Shown: piece by piece, positions 1 through 7,800 of the stretch
Numbering within the stretch: position 1 is the first letter of the stretch
How the letters are laid out: the number at the start of each line of letters is the position of its first letter
From: Mangrovimonas aestuarii
Lineage (GTDB): Bacteria > Bacteroidota > Bacteroidia > Flavobacteriales > Flavobacteriaceae
Assembly (NCBI RefSeq): GCF_028767185.1
Contig: NZ_JARACK010000006.1
Coordinates: 62,001-126,000, forward strand
Reading direction: 5' to 3'
Length of the DNA: 64,000 bases
Position numbers and translations under genes: made by a program
The notes under the pieces: generated by a model
What the model saw: only the letters and a program-made list of their open reading frames with translations
Told to the model about the DNA's origin: nothing
The model's database searches: none

Positions 1-2
1 AT

Positions 3-638
3 GCCAACCATATGTTTAAAATAGGTACCGTTGGAAAGCCAATTAGAAATGTAGAAGTCAAAATTGCCGAAGATGGCGAAATTCTAATAAAAGGGCCTAA
101 TGTAATGCAGGGCTATTATAAAGATCCTGAGCGTACGGCTTCAGTAATGACTGGAGAATATTTTCACACTGGAGACAAAGGACTCATTGATAATGATGGC
201 TTCCTAAAAATAACAGGGCGTAAAAAGGAAATGTTCAAAACTTCAGGAGGAAAGTATGTTATTCCTACTTTATTAGAAAACGAACTCAAACAATCTCGTT
301 TTATTGAACAGGTAATGGTTATTGGTGAAGGCGAGAAAATGCCTGCTGCATTTATTCAACCTAACTTTGACTTTATCCGAGAATGGATAGACCGTAAACA
401 GAAAAATATCGGAAAAACAGACTCAGATATTGCTGCTTCCCAAGAAGTAATCGACCGTATTCAGCGCGAAGTTGATTCTTGTAATAAACACTTTGGTAAA
501 TGGGAACAAATAAAACGTTTTGAGCTTACACCAGATGTGTGGAGTATTAGCGGAGGACAACTTACACCAACAATGAAAATGAAAAGGGATGTTATTAAAT
601 CCCTTTACAAAAACCTTTATGATAAAATTTACAAATAA
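3..638 (+). CDS. AMP-forming long-chain acyl-CoA synthetase, C-terminal part (5' end outside window)
   Basis: The reading frame is open to the window's left edge, so this is the C-terminal part (about 211 codons) of a longer gene. It carries the late motifs of the ANL adenylate-forming superfamily: the YFHTGD segment, the hinge region around KITGRKKEMFKTSGGK, and the terminal PTMKMKRD segment with the catalytic lysine. Long-chain acyl-CoA synthetases activate free fatty acids to acyl-CoA through an acyl-adenylate, usually at the inner membrane, for beta-oxidation or phospholipid synthesis. The LTPTMKMKR ending and the K-E-M-F-K-T-S hinge are typical of the FadD15/ACSL-like branch rather than acetyl-CoA synthetase. 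The gene ends four bases before the converging DUF5777 gene. Substrate chain length cannot be judged from this fragment. Confidence 0.88.
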   Translation, partial: ANHMFKIGTVGKPIRNVEVKIAEDGEILIKGPNVMQGYYKDPERTASVMTGEYFHTGDKGLIDNDGFLKITGRKKEMFKTSGGKYVIPTLLENELKQSRFIEQVMVIGEGEKMPAAFIQPNFDFIREWIDRKQKNIGKTDSDIAASQEVIDRIQREVDSCNKHFGKWEQIKRFELTPDVWSISGGQLTPTMKMKRDVIKSLYKNLYDKIYK

Positions 639-641
639 AAA

Positions 642-1496
642 CTAGAATACGCGGGTAAGATTAAAACCAAAAAATATATCACCTTCTCCCCAATCTCCAG
701 ATGCTTCTGTTAAAAAGGCATTAGTATTCATTGGTTGGGCATTGGAAAACAACAATTGGAATACATGACCACCTGTTTCGATATCCACTCCTATTGACAA
801 AGGATTTCTATAAGGGGAATCACTAGCTCGACTAAAATTATAGCCATAATCAGCATTAACAGACCAACGGTTTCCTAATTTGTATCGACCTCCAACTCCC
901 AATGCAAATTGAGAATTAGATTGATCATCCATAACAACATAATTATTATGAATAAATGTAGGCGCCAACTCTAAGGATAATTTAGTATTCACTTTTCTTG
1001 ACACCAATAATTGAGTAGTATACCCCAAACGATCCACAAACTCTAATTTCGGAAGGTTATCTTTCTCCAAAGCTGTATTTATGGTCAAAGAATTATACCC
1101 AACTACTGTAAAGGGAAATTCGCCATCCTCTTGGGTAAGTAGTCTATACTTTAAAGCTCCTTCATAAGTTTTTTGATAGGAACTACGTGATAGACTTATG
1201 TTGAAACCATCACAAATACCATAAATAAAGTTCAATCTCGTTAGAGCATCATCCAATCCAAAAAAGGTATCTAAACCATATTTCACACTTCCAAAACGAT
1301 GGGCCACATTAAAAATTAGTTCCTTTTTTGTAGCCAATTTAGTAGATTCAAAGTTTACTATTTTCAGTCCTTTGAACACAGCTGATTCGGGTATAGTCCA
1401 AGTACTATCAGAGTCAATCTCATCAAGTAAATCGTCTTGGGATAAAGAAATAAAAGGAATTAAAATTAGTATTAGAAAAAGGCAAAGGTTCTTCAT
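642..1496 (-). CDS. DUF5777-type outer-membrane beta-barrel protein
   Basis: I chose the ATG at 1496, giving 284 residues, because it starts directly on a signal peptide (MKNLCLFLILILIPFISLSQ). The longer frame to 1517 runs into the terminator palindrome of the next gene. After the signal peptide the protein has many short alternating strands rich in aromatic and polar residues (RYKLGNRWSVNADYGYNFS, for example), which suggests a transmembrane beta barrel. It resembles the DUF5777 family, which in flavobacteria lies beside YceI and c-type cytochrome genes, as here. Its function is unknown. A channel or an assembly role for the neighbouring redox proteins is only an inference from context. It converges with the acyl-CoA synthetase gene. 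Confidence 0.75.
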   Translation of the reverse strand: MKNLCLFLILILIPFISLSQDDLLDEIDSDSTWTIPESAVFKGLKIVNFESTKLATKKELIFNVAHRFGSVKYGLDTFFGLDDALTRLNFIYGICDGFNISLSRSSYQKTYEGALKYRLLTQEDGEFPFTVVGYNSLTINTALEKDNLPKLEFVDRLGYTTQLLVSRKVNTKLSLELAPTFIHNNYVVMDDQSNSQFALGVGGRYKLGNRWSVNADYGYNFSRASDSPYRNPLSIGVDIETGGHVFQLLFSNAQPMNTNAFLTEASGDWGEGDIFFGFNLTRVF

Positions 1497-1505
1497 GTTG
1501 GGCAA

Positions 1506-1545
1506 TAAAAAAGACAAGCCATTAAAGTACTTTAATGGCTTGTCT
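1506..1545 (-). terminator. Terminator of the cupredoxin gene, perfect palindrome
   Basis: Positions 1512-1545 form a perfect 34-base palindrome (arm AGACAAGCCATTAAAGT). On the minus strand it is followed by a T run at 1506-1511. It lies just downstream of the cupredoxin gene and upstream of the DUF5777 start, so the two genes are likely to be separate transcription units. Confidence 0.8.
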
Positions 1546-1559
1546 GAGGTTAAATATTC

Positions 1560-2144
1560 TTATTGTTTAATAAATCGTTTGGTCGTAACCTTGTCATTAG
1601 ACATTAGCCTAACAATGTAAACACCTTTATTCCAGCTACTCACATTAAGCTCAGCTTGAGAAGAACTACCTAAAAACTGGCTATGTACCAATTTACCTAG
1701 CACATCATAAATCTCAACAGACGTATTATCCATATTACCAGGTAATTCTAAGTTCAATGTGTTTCTCACGGGGTTAGGAGAAATAGTGAAGTCTGAATAA
1801 TGTCTATCTTCAATACCCATAGTTCCTTGAACAGTTATCGTACCAAACATTGTGCTCTGATGATAGTTACACTGATAATCATTTTCCCCCTCAGTATTAA
1901 AGACTACACTATACGTATCCCCTGGGTTCATATTTCCACTATCAAAAACTTGAGTACTCCCTGATAAACTTGTGACTGTGTGAGGAATAGCATCCGTTAC
2001 TGTCCAAGTAACTGTATCTCCTACATCAATTGTCAAGCTTGCAGCTGCACCATTGACATTTAACTCCCAATCAATAAAATGCTCTGTTTGTGCTTGCAAA
2101 GCAAAGGCAGTTAATAAACATAAAAAAAGTAGTTTTGTCTTCAT
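1560..2144 (-). CDS. Secreted cupredoxin (type 1 copper) protein with T9SS sorting domain
   Basis: This 194-residue protein has three parts. Residues 1-19 are a signal peptide ending in LQAQ. Residues about 25-107 are a plastocyanin/azurin-like fold. Residues about 112-194 are a type IX secretion C-terminal sorting domain, seen in DFTISPNPVRNTLNLEL and the KGVYIVRL..TKRFIKQ ending. The usual type 1 copper ligands are all visible: His55 (IPHTV), Cys92, His95 and Met99 (CNYHQSTM). It is therefore likely to be exported across the outer membrane and anchored or released at the cell surface as a small electron carrier. Its neighbours include a c-type haem lipoprotein and YceI, which fits an extracellular redox role. 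The redox partner is unknown. Confidence 0.85.
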   Translation of the reverse strand: MKTKLLFLCLLTAFALQAQTEHFIDWELNVNGAAASLTIDVGDTVTWTVTDAIPHTVTSLSGSTQVFDSGNMNPGDTYSVVFNTEGENDYQCNYHQSTMFGTITVQGTMGIEDRHYSDFTISPNPVRNTLNLELPGNMDNTSVEIYDVLGKLVHSQFLGSSSQAELNVSSWNKGVYIVRLMSNDKVTTKRFIKQ

Positions 2145-2176
2145 AAAAATTATTTTTCGGTTATTTGGGTTAATGG

Positions 2177-2572
2177 TTAATTGTTAATGGTTAAAACAGT
2201 ACATTGATCTAACTTCACTACTTCCAACAAATCATCATATCCAATGCAACGCCCTTTCACGCTAACATACTCATTAATTTGAAATGACGAATTTAGGCTT
2301 CCTTCAAATTGACAAAACACTAAAGTATTCAAAGTCAAATCCATTAGGTTCAATTCAGTAATTTTACCGTCAACCCTAATAGTTTTGTTTAAATACTTCT
2401 TCATAGCTAAATCGTTTTGAGATGCGAAAGCACTATGCAATTCCTGAGTATTTACAGTAAATTCGGGAACTTCTTCAGAAATGTTACGGTGGTCTTGGTA
2501 TATGTAATTGTAAAAAACAACCACACCTATCACGAATAACAATCCGACAATAAATATACGCTTTTTATTCAT
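2177..2572 (-). CDS. OB-fold (tRNA_anti-like) membrane-anchored protein
   Basis: This 131-residue protein has one N-terminal membrane segment (residues about 5-22, IFIVGLLFVIGVVVFYNYI) and an exported domain of about 100 residues. The exported part has the strand pattern of the tRNA_anti-like OB fold: a lead helix (HSAFASQNDLAMKKYL), then NKTIRVDGKITEL, VFCQFEG, VSVKGRCIGYD and a terminal strand. Proteins of this family in Bacteroidota sit in the periplasm and have no known function. The gene lies 32 bases upstream of the cupredoxin gene on the same strand, so the two could be co-transcribed. The divergent haem lipoprotein starts 83 bases away. Confidence 0.65.
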   Translation of the reverse strand: MNKKRIFIVGLLFVIGVVVFYNYIYQDHRNISEEVPEFTVNTQELHSAFASQNDLAMKKYLNKTIRVDGKITELNLMDLTLNTLVFCQFEGSLNSSFQINEYVSVKGRCIGYDDLLEVVKLDQCTVLTINN

Positions 2573-2655
2573 TTAGCCTAAATTTATTCGTTAAAGTACG
2601 AAATATTTACCATAAATTTAGGCGTTTTAAAACAAAACCATAATATGATTTTTTC

Positions 2656-3021
2656 ATGAAAACCCACTTTATTTTAGTCTCTGTTATAAGTATTACCTTT
2701 ATGCTAAATTGCTCCAGCAATAGCGAATCAGATTTAATTGAAGACAATAATACACCTGAATTGGTCACCTATAATGGTGATATAAAAACTATAATTGACA
2801 ATAATTGTATCGTTTGCCATAGCAACCCTCCACAAAATGGAGCCCCTATGCCCCTTACAACCTACGCAAATGTTAAGGAAGCTGTATTAAACCGTGACCT
2901 TATTGATCGCATATCTAGTACAGATCCAGCCTATTTAATGCCATTGGGCGGACAGCGTCTACCTCAAAATTTGATAGATACGGTTATTCAATGGGAGGAA
3001 GATGGGCTGCTAGAAGAATAA
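2656..3021 (+). CDS. c-type haem-binding lipoprotein
   Basis: This is a 121-residue protein with a lipoprotein signal peptide and a likely lipidated Cys19 (FMLNC). A single c-type haem motif follows at residues 51-55 (CIVCH). A methionine in the later segment AYLMPLGG is a candidate distal haem ligand, as in small class I cytochromes. The body resembles the haem-binding domain found in many Bacteroidota lipoproteins (TYANVKEAV...MPLGGQRLPQNLIDTVIQWEEDG). It would hold one covalently bound haem at the periplasmic or outer-membrane surface and transfer electrons. YceI follows 17 bases downstream, so the two genes probably form an operon. Confidence 0.8.
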   Translation: MKTHFILVSVISITFMLNCSSNSESDLIEDNNTPELVTYNGDIKTIIDNNCIVCHSNPPQNGAPMPLTTYANVKEAVLNRDLIDRISSTDPAYLMPLGGQRLPQNLIDTVIQWEEDGLLEE

Positions 3022-3038
3022 CTCAAAAACCTTATACC

Positions 3039-3587
3039 ATGAAAACCATATTATTTCTTATCGTTTTTTCTCTGTGTTTTTCCAGTACTATAGCTCAGGA
3101 AAAATATCTTACAAAAACAGGTACTGTGGGATTTGAAGCATCGGTACCCACGTTTGAACCCGTAGCAGCAAAAAACAAAACTGTAACAGCCATTTTTGAT
3201 ACTAGCAATGGGGAAATTGCTGCATTGGCACTTGTTAAAGGGTTTAGGTTTGAAGTTGCCCTGATGGAAGAACACTTCAATGAAAATTATGCTGAATCCG
3301 ACAATTATCCGAAAATTACATTTAAAGGAACCATTAAGAACTTTAATATCGGTGAATTGAACAACCAATCTGAATACACGATTGACGGTGATATTACTTT
3401 TCATGGACAGACCAAATCCTATCAAGATATCCCAGTTACCATTTCACAGAATAGAAACCAATTAACTATAAAAGGAAGGTTTACGAGTTACGCCTCCGAT
3501 TTTGATATAAAAATCCCTAAAGTAGTACGTAGCAAAATCGCCGAAGAAGTTAATGTCTATTTTGAATTTGTTATGACTCCTAAATAG
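3039..3587 (+). CDS. YceI family periplasmic lipocalin-like protein
   Basis: I chose the ATG at 3039 (182 residues), where the signal peptide MKTILFLIVFSLCFSSTIAQ begins. The earlier in-frame start at 2991 would overlap the haem lipoprotein gene. The mature protein has the YceI beta-barrel pattern, including VGFEASVPTF near the start, the FRFEVALMEEHFNENY segment, YPKITFKGTI and the GQTKSYQDIPVTI stretch. YceI proteins bind long amphiphilic lipids such as isoprenoid quinones in the periplasm. With a cytochrome 17 bases upstream and a cupredoxin nearby, a role in quinone or electron handling is plausible but not shown. Confidence 0.9.
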   Translation: MKTILFLIVFSLCFSSTIAQEKYLTKTGTVGFEASVPTFEPVAAKNKTVTAIFDTSNGEIAALALVKGFRFEVALMEEHFNENYAESDNYPKITFKGTIKNFNIGELNNQSEYTIDGDITFHGQTKSYQDIPVTISQNRNQLTIKGRFTSYASDFDIKIPKVVRSKIAEEVNVYFEFVMTPK

Positions 3588-3608
3588 TAGTTCCTATTTA
3601 CATAAAAC

Positions 3609-3640
3609 AAAAAAAGCTGGGACATGCCGGCTGTTTTTTT
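3609..3640. terminator. Bidirectional terminator between yceI and the metal adaptor gene
   Basis: A short hairpin (AGCTGG / CCGGCT with a six-base loop) is flanked by an A run on the left and a T run on the right. It can end transcription of both converging genes. Confidence 0.75.
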
Positions 3641-3655
3641 ATCTGTTTTTTGAGA

Positions 3656-4855
3656 CTAATGAGAATGTTCTGCCTCTCCTTTTTTCATTTCTGCTATGAG
3701 ATAATAGGCATTATTCATAGCAAATAAACTTTTAGGTTCTACAGGCTCTAAAAAATTTATTTCGACCCATTTCCCATCTCTGGCACCAAGTATAACCTCT
3801 ACAGGCTCAAAACTCCATTTATCATTTTCCTTTACAGCTTTGAACGCATAATAACGTTCCCCTTCTTTAACCATAGCACTTTCTGGAAAAACTTGAGTCA
3901 TTATGGTATCAGCTTTAATCCTTCCTTGGATATACATTCCAGGAATAAGGTTTTCTGTTTTATTTTTAATTTCAGCGTGAACATGCAAAGCCTTAGGGTT
4001 ATCTTCAAAAGTTTTGCTTACAGAATAAATTTCCGCTATCAGTTCCTTATCAGGAACAGACTGTACACTAAAGCTAACACTTTGCCCCTTTTTAACTTTA
4101 TGCACATCCTTTTCGAAAACCATTAAATCGGCATGGATATGATGTGTATTTACAATTTCAAAAAGTTCGGTTTGTGGTTCAACATACTGCCCTGTTTTCA
4201 CCTCTACTTTTTGTACAAACCCTTCAATTGGACTTTTTAAAGCAACACGTTGATAAATGGTTCCGTTTTGAACTTTTACAGGATTAATGTTCAACATTTT
4301 TAATTGAGCAGACAAACCGCTTACCATTGCTTTAGATGCCAAATATTCCGCTTCACTTCTTTGGAAATTAGCTCCTGAACCTACACCTTCTTCGTACAGC
4401 TTCTTTTGACGTTCAAAATCTTTTTTCAGAAAAATACTGTTACTGAACGCATTCAAATATTCTGTTTGTATTTCAATAATATTGGGATGGGATAAATAAG
4501 CTATTGCTTGGTTTTTGTTTACTTTATCCCCCTCAATAACTTCAATTGAGACCACATTTGCTCCAACCACAGAAGTGACGGACGCCTCATTTTGAGGAGG
4601 AACCTCCAAAGTTCCGTTGGCCTCTATGTAACTAGACATATTTCGATTTGAAATTGTATCAATTTGCATTTGAAGGGCTTCAAATTGCTGTTGACTCAGT
4701 AAAATTTCTTCTTCATCATGGTGGTCTTTTTCTGTTTCTTCTGAAACTTCATTACCATGATAGTGTCCATCTTCATTAGAATGATTCTCCTTGTTATTGC
4801 ACGCAAGTACAAATAAAACAAGCGTTAGGACTATTATATGTTTCGATGTATTCAT
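3656..4855 (-). CDS. CzcB/CusB-like RND periplasmic adaptor lipoprotein
   Basis: This 399-residue membrane fusion protein has a lipobox with Cys19 (LFVLAC). A His/Asp/Glu-rich stretch follows at residues about 23-50 (HSNEDGHYHG...KDHHDEEE), and the end is EAEHSH. These are likely metal-binding arms. The rest follows the usual order of biotinyl-lipoyl-like halves (EVIEGDKVNKNQAIAYLSHP and PIEGFVQKVEVKTGQYV) around a helical hairpin, then beta barrel and membrane-proximal domains. It would link the inner-membrane pump to the outer-membrane factor. The gene starts two bases after the end of the pump/TolC fusion gene, so it is the last gene of that operon. The histidine-rich ends support heavy metals as substrate. 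Confidence 0.9.
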   Translation of the reverse strand: MNTSKHIIVLTLVLFVLACNNKENHSNEDGHYHGNEVSEETEKDHHDEEEILLSQQQFEALQMQIDTISNRNMSSYIEANGTLEVPPQNEASVTSVVGANVVSIEVIEGDKVNKNQAIAYLSHPNIIEIQTEYLNAFSNSIFLKKDFERQKKLYEEGVGSGANFQRSEAEYLASKAMVSGLSAQLKMLNINPVKVQNGTIYQRVALKSPIEGFVQKVEVKTGQYVEPQTELFEIVNTHHIHADLMVFEKDVHKVKKGQSVSFSVQSVPDKELIAEIYSVSKTFEDNPKALHVHAEIKNKTENLIPGMYIQGRIKADTIMTQVFPESAMVKEGERYYAFKAVKENDKWSFEPVEVILGARDGKWVEINFLEPVEPKSLFAMNNAYYLIAEMKKGEAEHSH

Positions 4856-4857
4856 TG

Positions 4858-7800
4858 TTATTGTTTAAAATATTGTAACTCAAATAAACTGTCAAAATAT
4901 TTCGAAAGAGACTCAATAGCATCTACTTCCGAACGAATTGCATTTTCCATTAGTTGAATAAAACCTATATAATCTATGGCTCCTTCACTATACGCCAACA
5001 AAGCTCCCCTACGCTGCTCTAAAGCTAAGGGTAAGACGTTTTCTTTGTAATATAACCATGTATTCTTCCACTTCTCGTATTGCTGCTGTGCCTGAATAAG
5101 AGCTATCTTAACCTCCCGCTGCTTTAACTCAAGATTAGTCTCGGCCATTTGCTTATCAATTTTTGCAGTTTTAACATTAGCTCTTTTAGTTCCTGACAAA
5201 AATGGGATTGATAAACCAGCTTGATAACTATAGAATCCCGAATTCCCGCTTATCTCTTGAATTCCTCCTTGAAAATTTAACTTTGGCAACTTATCGGCTT
5301 TAGCTGTATTGTAAATTGCTGCAGCTACATCAACTCTATTTTGAGCCATCAAAAAGGCAGGATGACTTTCTATTTCTGAATTGAGAGATATAGAATCTTG
5401 TACCATAGAATTTTCTGTAACCGAATAAAACTCATCCGAAAACAACCAAAGATTAAGTTGCTGTAGCGCTATAGCATACTCTCTATAAGCTTGGTCTTTT
5501 CGCAATTTGACTTGAAACGATTGATTCTTAGCTGTAGAATATTCCAACTTAGAAATAGCTTCCAATTCATAGTTAAGACTCACTGCCTTTTCGAATTTGG
5601 TGTAAATTGAATCCAACTCCTTATACAAATCATATTTTAACCGCTGTTCGTAAGCATAGGCCCAAGCTTTTTTTACTTCCAATTCTAATTGCAAACCTGA
5701 CAATTCATACCCTTTTTGAGCCAATTCAATTCGTCGGTCTTGTAGTTTTCGTTTTGCCCCAATACCAAACACATTTATTTGAGATTGACCAACACCTAAA
5801 ATGGTATAAACTCCCACATCTCCTTTAATTTCTTCTCCTCCAGTAAATATTTGAGTTGAACCTAAATCAAAAGCCGTTTGTTTTAATTGTTCCTGCTTTT
5901 CAATTTCCAGCTGCTTTACTTTCATCAAAGGGTAATTCTCTTTAGCCATAAGCACAGCCTCGTCAATACTAATCGTATTTAACGAATCTATACCTTCTTG
6001 TGCACTAATATTTAAAGACCATAACCCAATTAAAATTACTGAAACAAAAGCCAGCTTATTCTTTGAAGTAATTGCTCTTTTTTCTGTTTTCTTTTCAACC
6101 CACTGATAAAGTATAGGCAATACAATAAGGGTTAATAAAGTCGCTGTAAATAAGCCCCCTATTACTACTGTTGCAAGAGGGCGCTGTACTTCTGCTCCAG
6201 CCGAAGCAGAAATAGCCATAGGTAGAAATCCAAATATATCGGTCAATGCCGTTAACATAATCGGTCGAATACGTCTTTTGGTTCCTTCTATAATTCTATC
6301 ATTAAGATTTGTTACTCCTTGTTCTTTTAATTCATTTAACCCACTAATCATGACCAACCCATTCAAAACAGCAACTCCAAAAAGCACTATAAATCCAACT
6401 CCTGCTGAAATACTAAAAGGCATCCCCCTTAACCATAATGCAAGTACTCCGCCTATAGTCGCCATCGGTATTGCAAAATAAATCATAAGGGTTTGTGGCA
6501 ATGATTTTAGAGCAAAATAGATTAATATGAAAATCAAGGCCAGAGCTAAAGGCACTACAAATAATAATCGGCTACTTGCTCTTTCTAAATTTTCGAAAGC
6601 ACCTCCGTAACGGATATAATATCCAGGTGGTAAATTTAACTTATCATCTAAAATTTCTTGAATATCCTTAACTACCGATTTCACGTCCCTGTCTCGAATA
6701 TTGATTCCAACATAAGTTCTTCTGTTGGTATTATCCCTACTAATTTGCATGGGCCCAGCCTGATAACTAATCTCTGCAACTTCACGTAGCGGAATTTGGG
6801 CGCCTGAAGGAAGGGTAACATAAAGTGATTGAATATCGGAAATATCCCGTCTCTTAGATTTATCCAAACGAACAACTAGATCAAAACGCTTTTCCCCTTC
6901 AAATATAACTCCGGCTATGCCTCCAGCAAAAGCTGTTTGTACCGTTTCATTAAGGGTGTTGATTTGAAGTCCATATTGAGCCAATTTATTACGATTGTAA
7001 TAAATGGAAATTTGCGGTTGTCCAGTAGTTGCTTCAACTTTTAAATCGGCAACACCAGGAACACTGCTTACCAACTTCCCTATTTCTTCAGCTTTATCTG
7101 CTAAAACCTGTAGATCCTCCCCGAAGAGTTTTATAGCAACATCTTCCCGCACTCCAGTAAGCAACTCATTAAAACGCATTTCTATAGGTTGGGTAAATTC
7201 ATAATTTACTCCTGGCACGATGCTTATGGCTTCTTTTATTTTATCCACTAGCTCTTCTTTAGTCTTAGCTGCCGTCCACTGGCTCTGAGGTTTTAAAATG
7301 GCAAACATATCGGCTATATCCATTGGCATTGGGTCTGTTGGAACATCAGCCACGCCTATTCTTCCCAAAACAGTTTCCACTTCATTTGGAAACTCAGCTT
7401 TAACAATACGTTCAATTTTGGTGGTAGTTTGTATGGTTTCGGACAATGAACTTCCGGGTTTTAAAATAGCATGAAAAGCAATATCACCCTCATCTAACTG
7501 AGGCATAAATTCTCCTCCCATTCTGGTAAACAAAAAAATAGTAACTGCAAATAACCCCAATGCAATTCCCATAACTAGTTTACTGCGTTTTAAAGTGATT
7601 TTAAGAATTGTTTCGTATTTATTTTCTACCCATATAACAAATTTATCTCCATAGGAATCTTTTGTATTTCTCGGAACCCTTAAAAAGAATGAAGACACCA
7701 TCGGTACATATGTTAAACACAGTACCATTGCCCCTATCATAGCAAAAATAAAAGTCAGGGCCATGGGGTGAAACATTTTACCTTCAACACCTTCTAATGC

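Noticed and set aside
642-1517. Longer start of the DUF5777 gene at 1517
   Set aside because: It begins within the terminator palindrome of the upstream gene and adds seven residues before the signal peptide. ATG 1496 is better.
3051-3425. Minus-strand ORF of 124 codons opposite yceI
   Set aside because: It overlaps the well-supported YceI gene entirely and has no recognisable domain.
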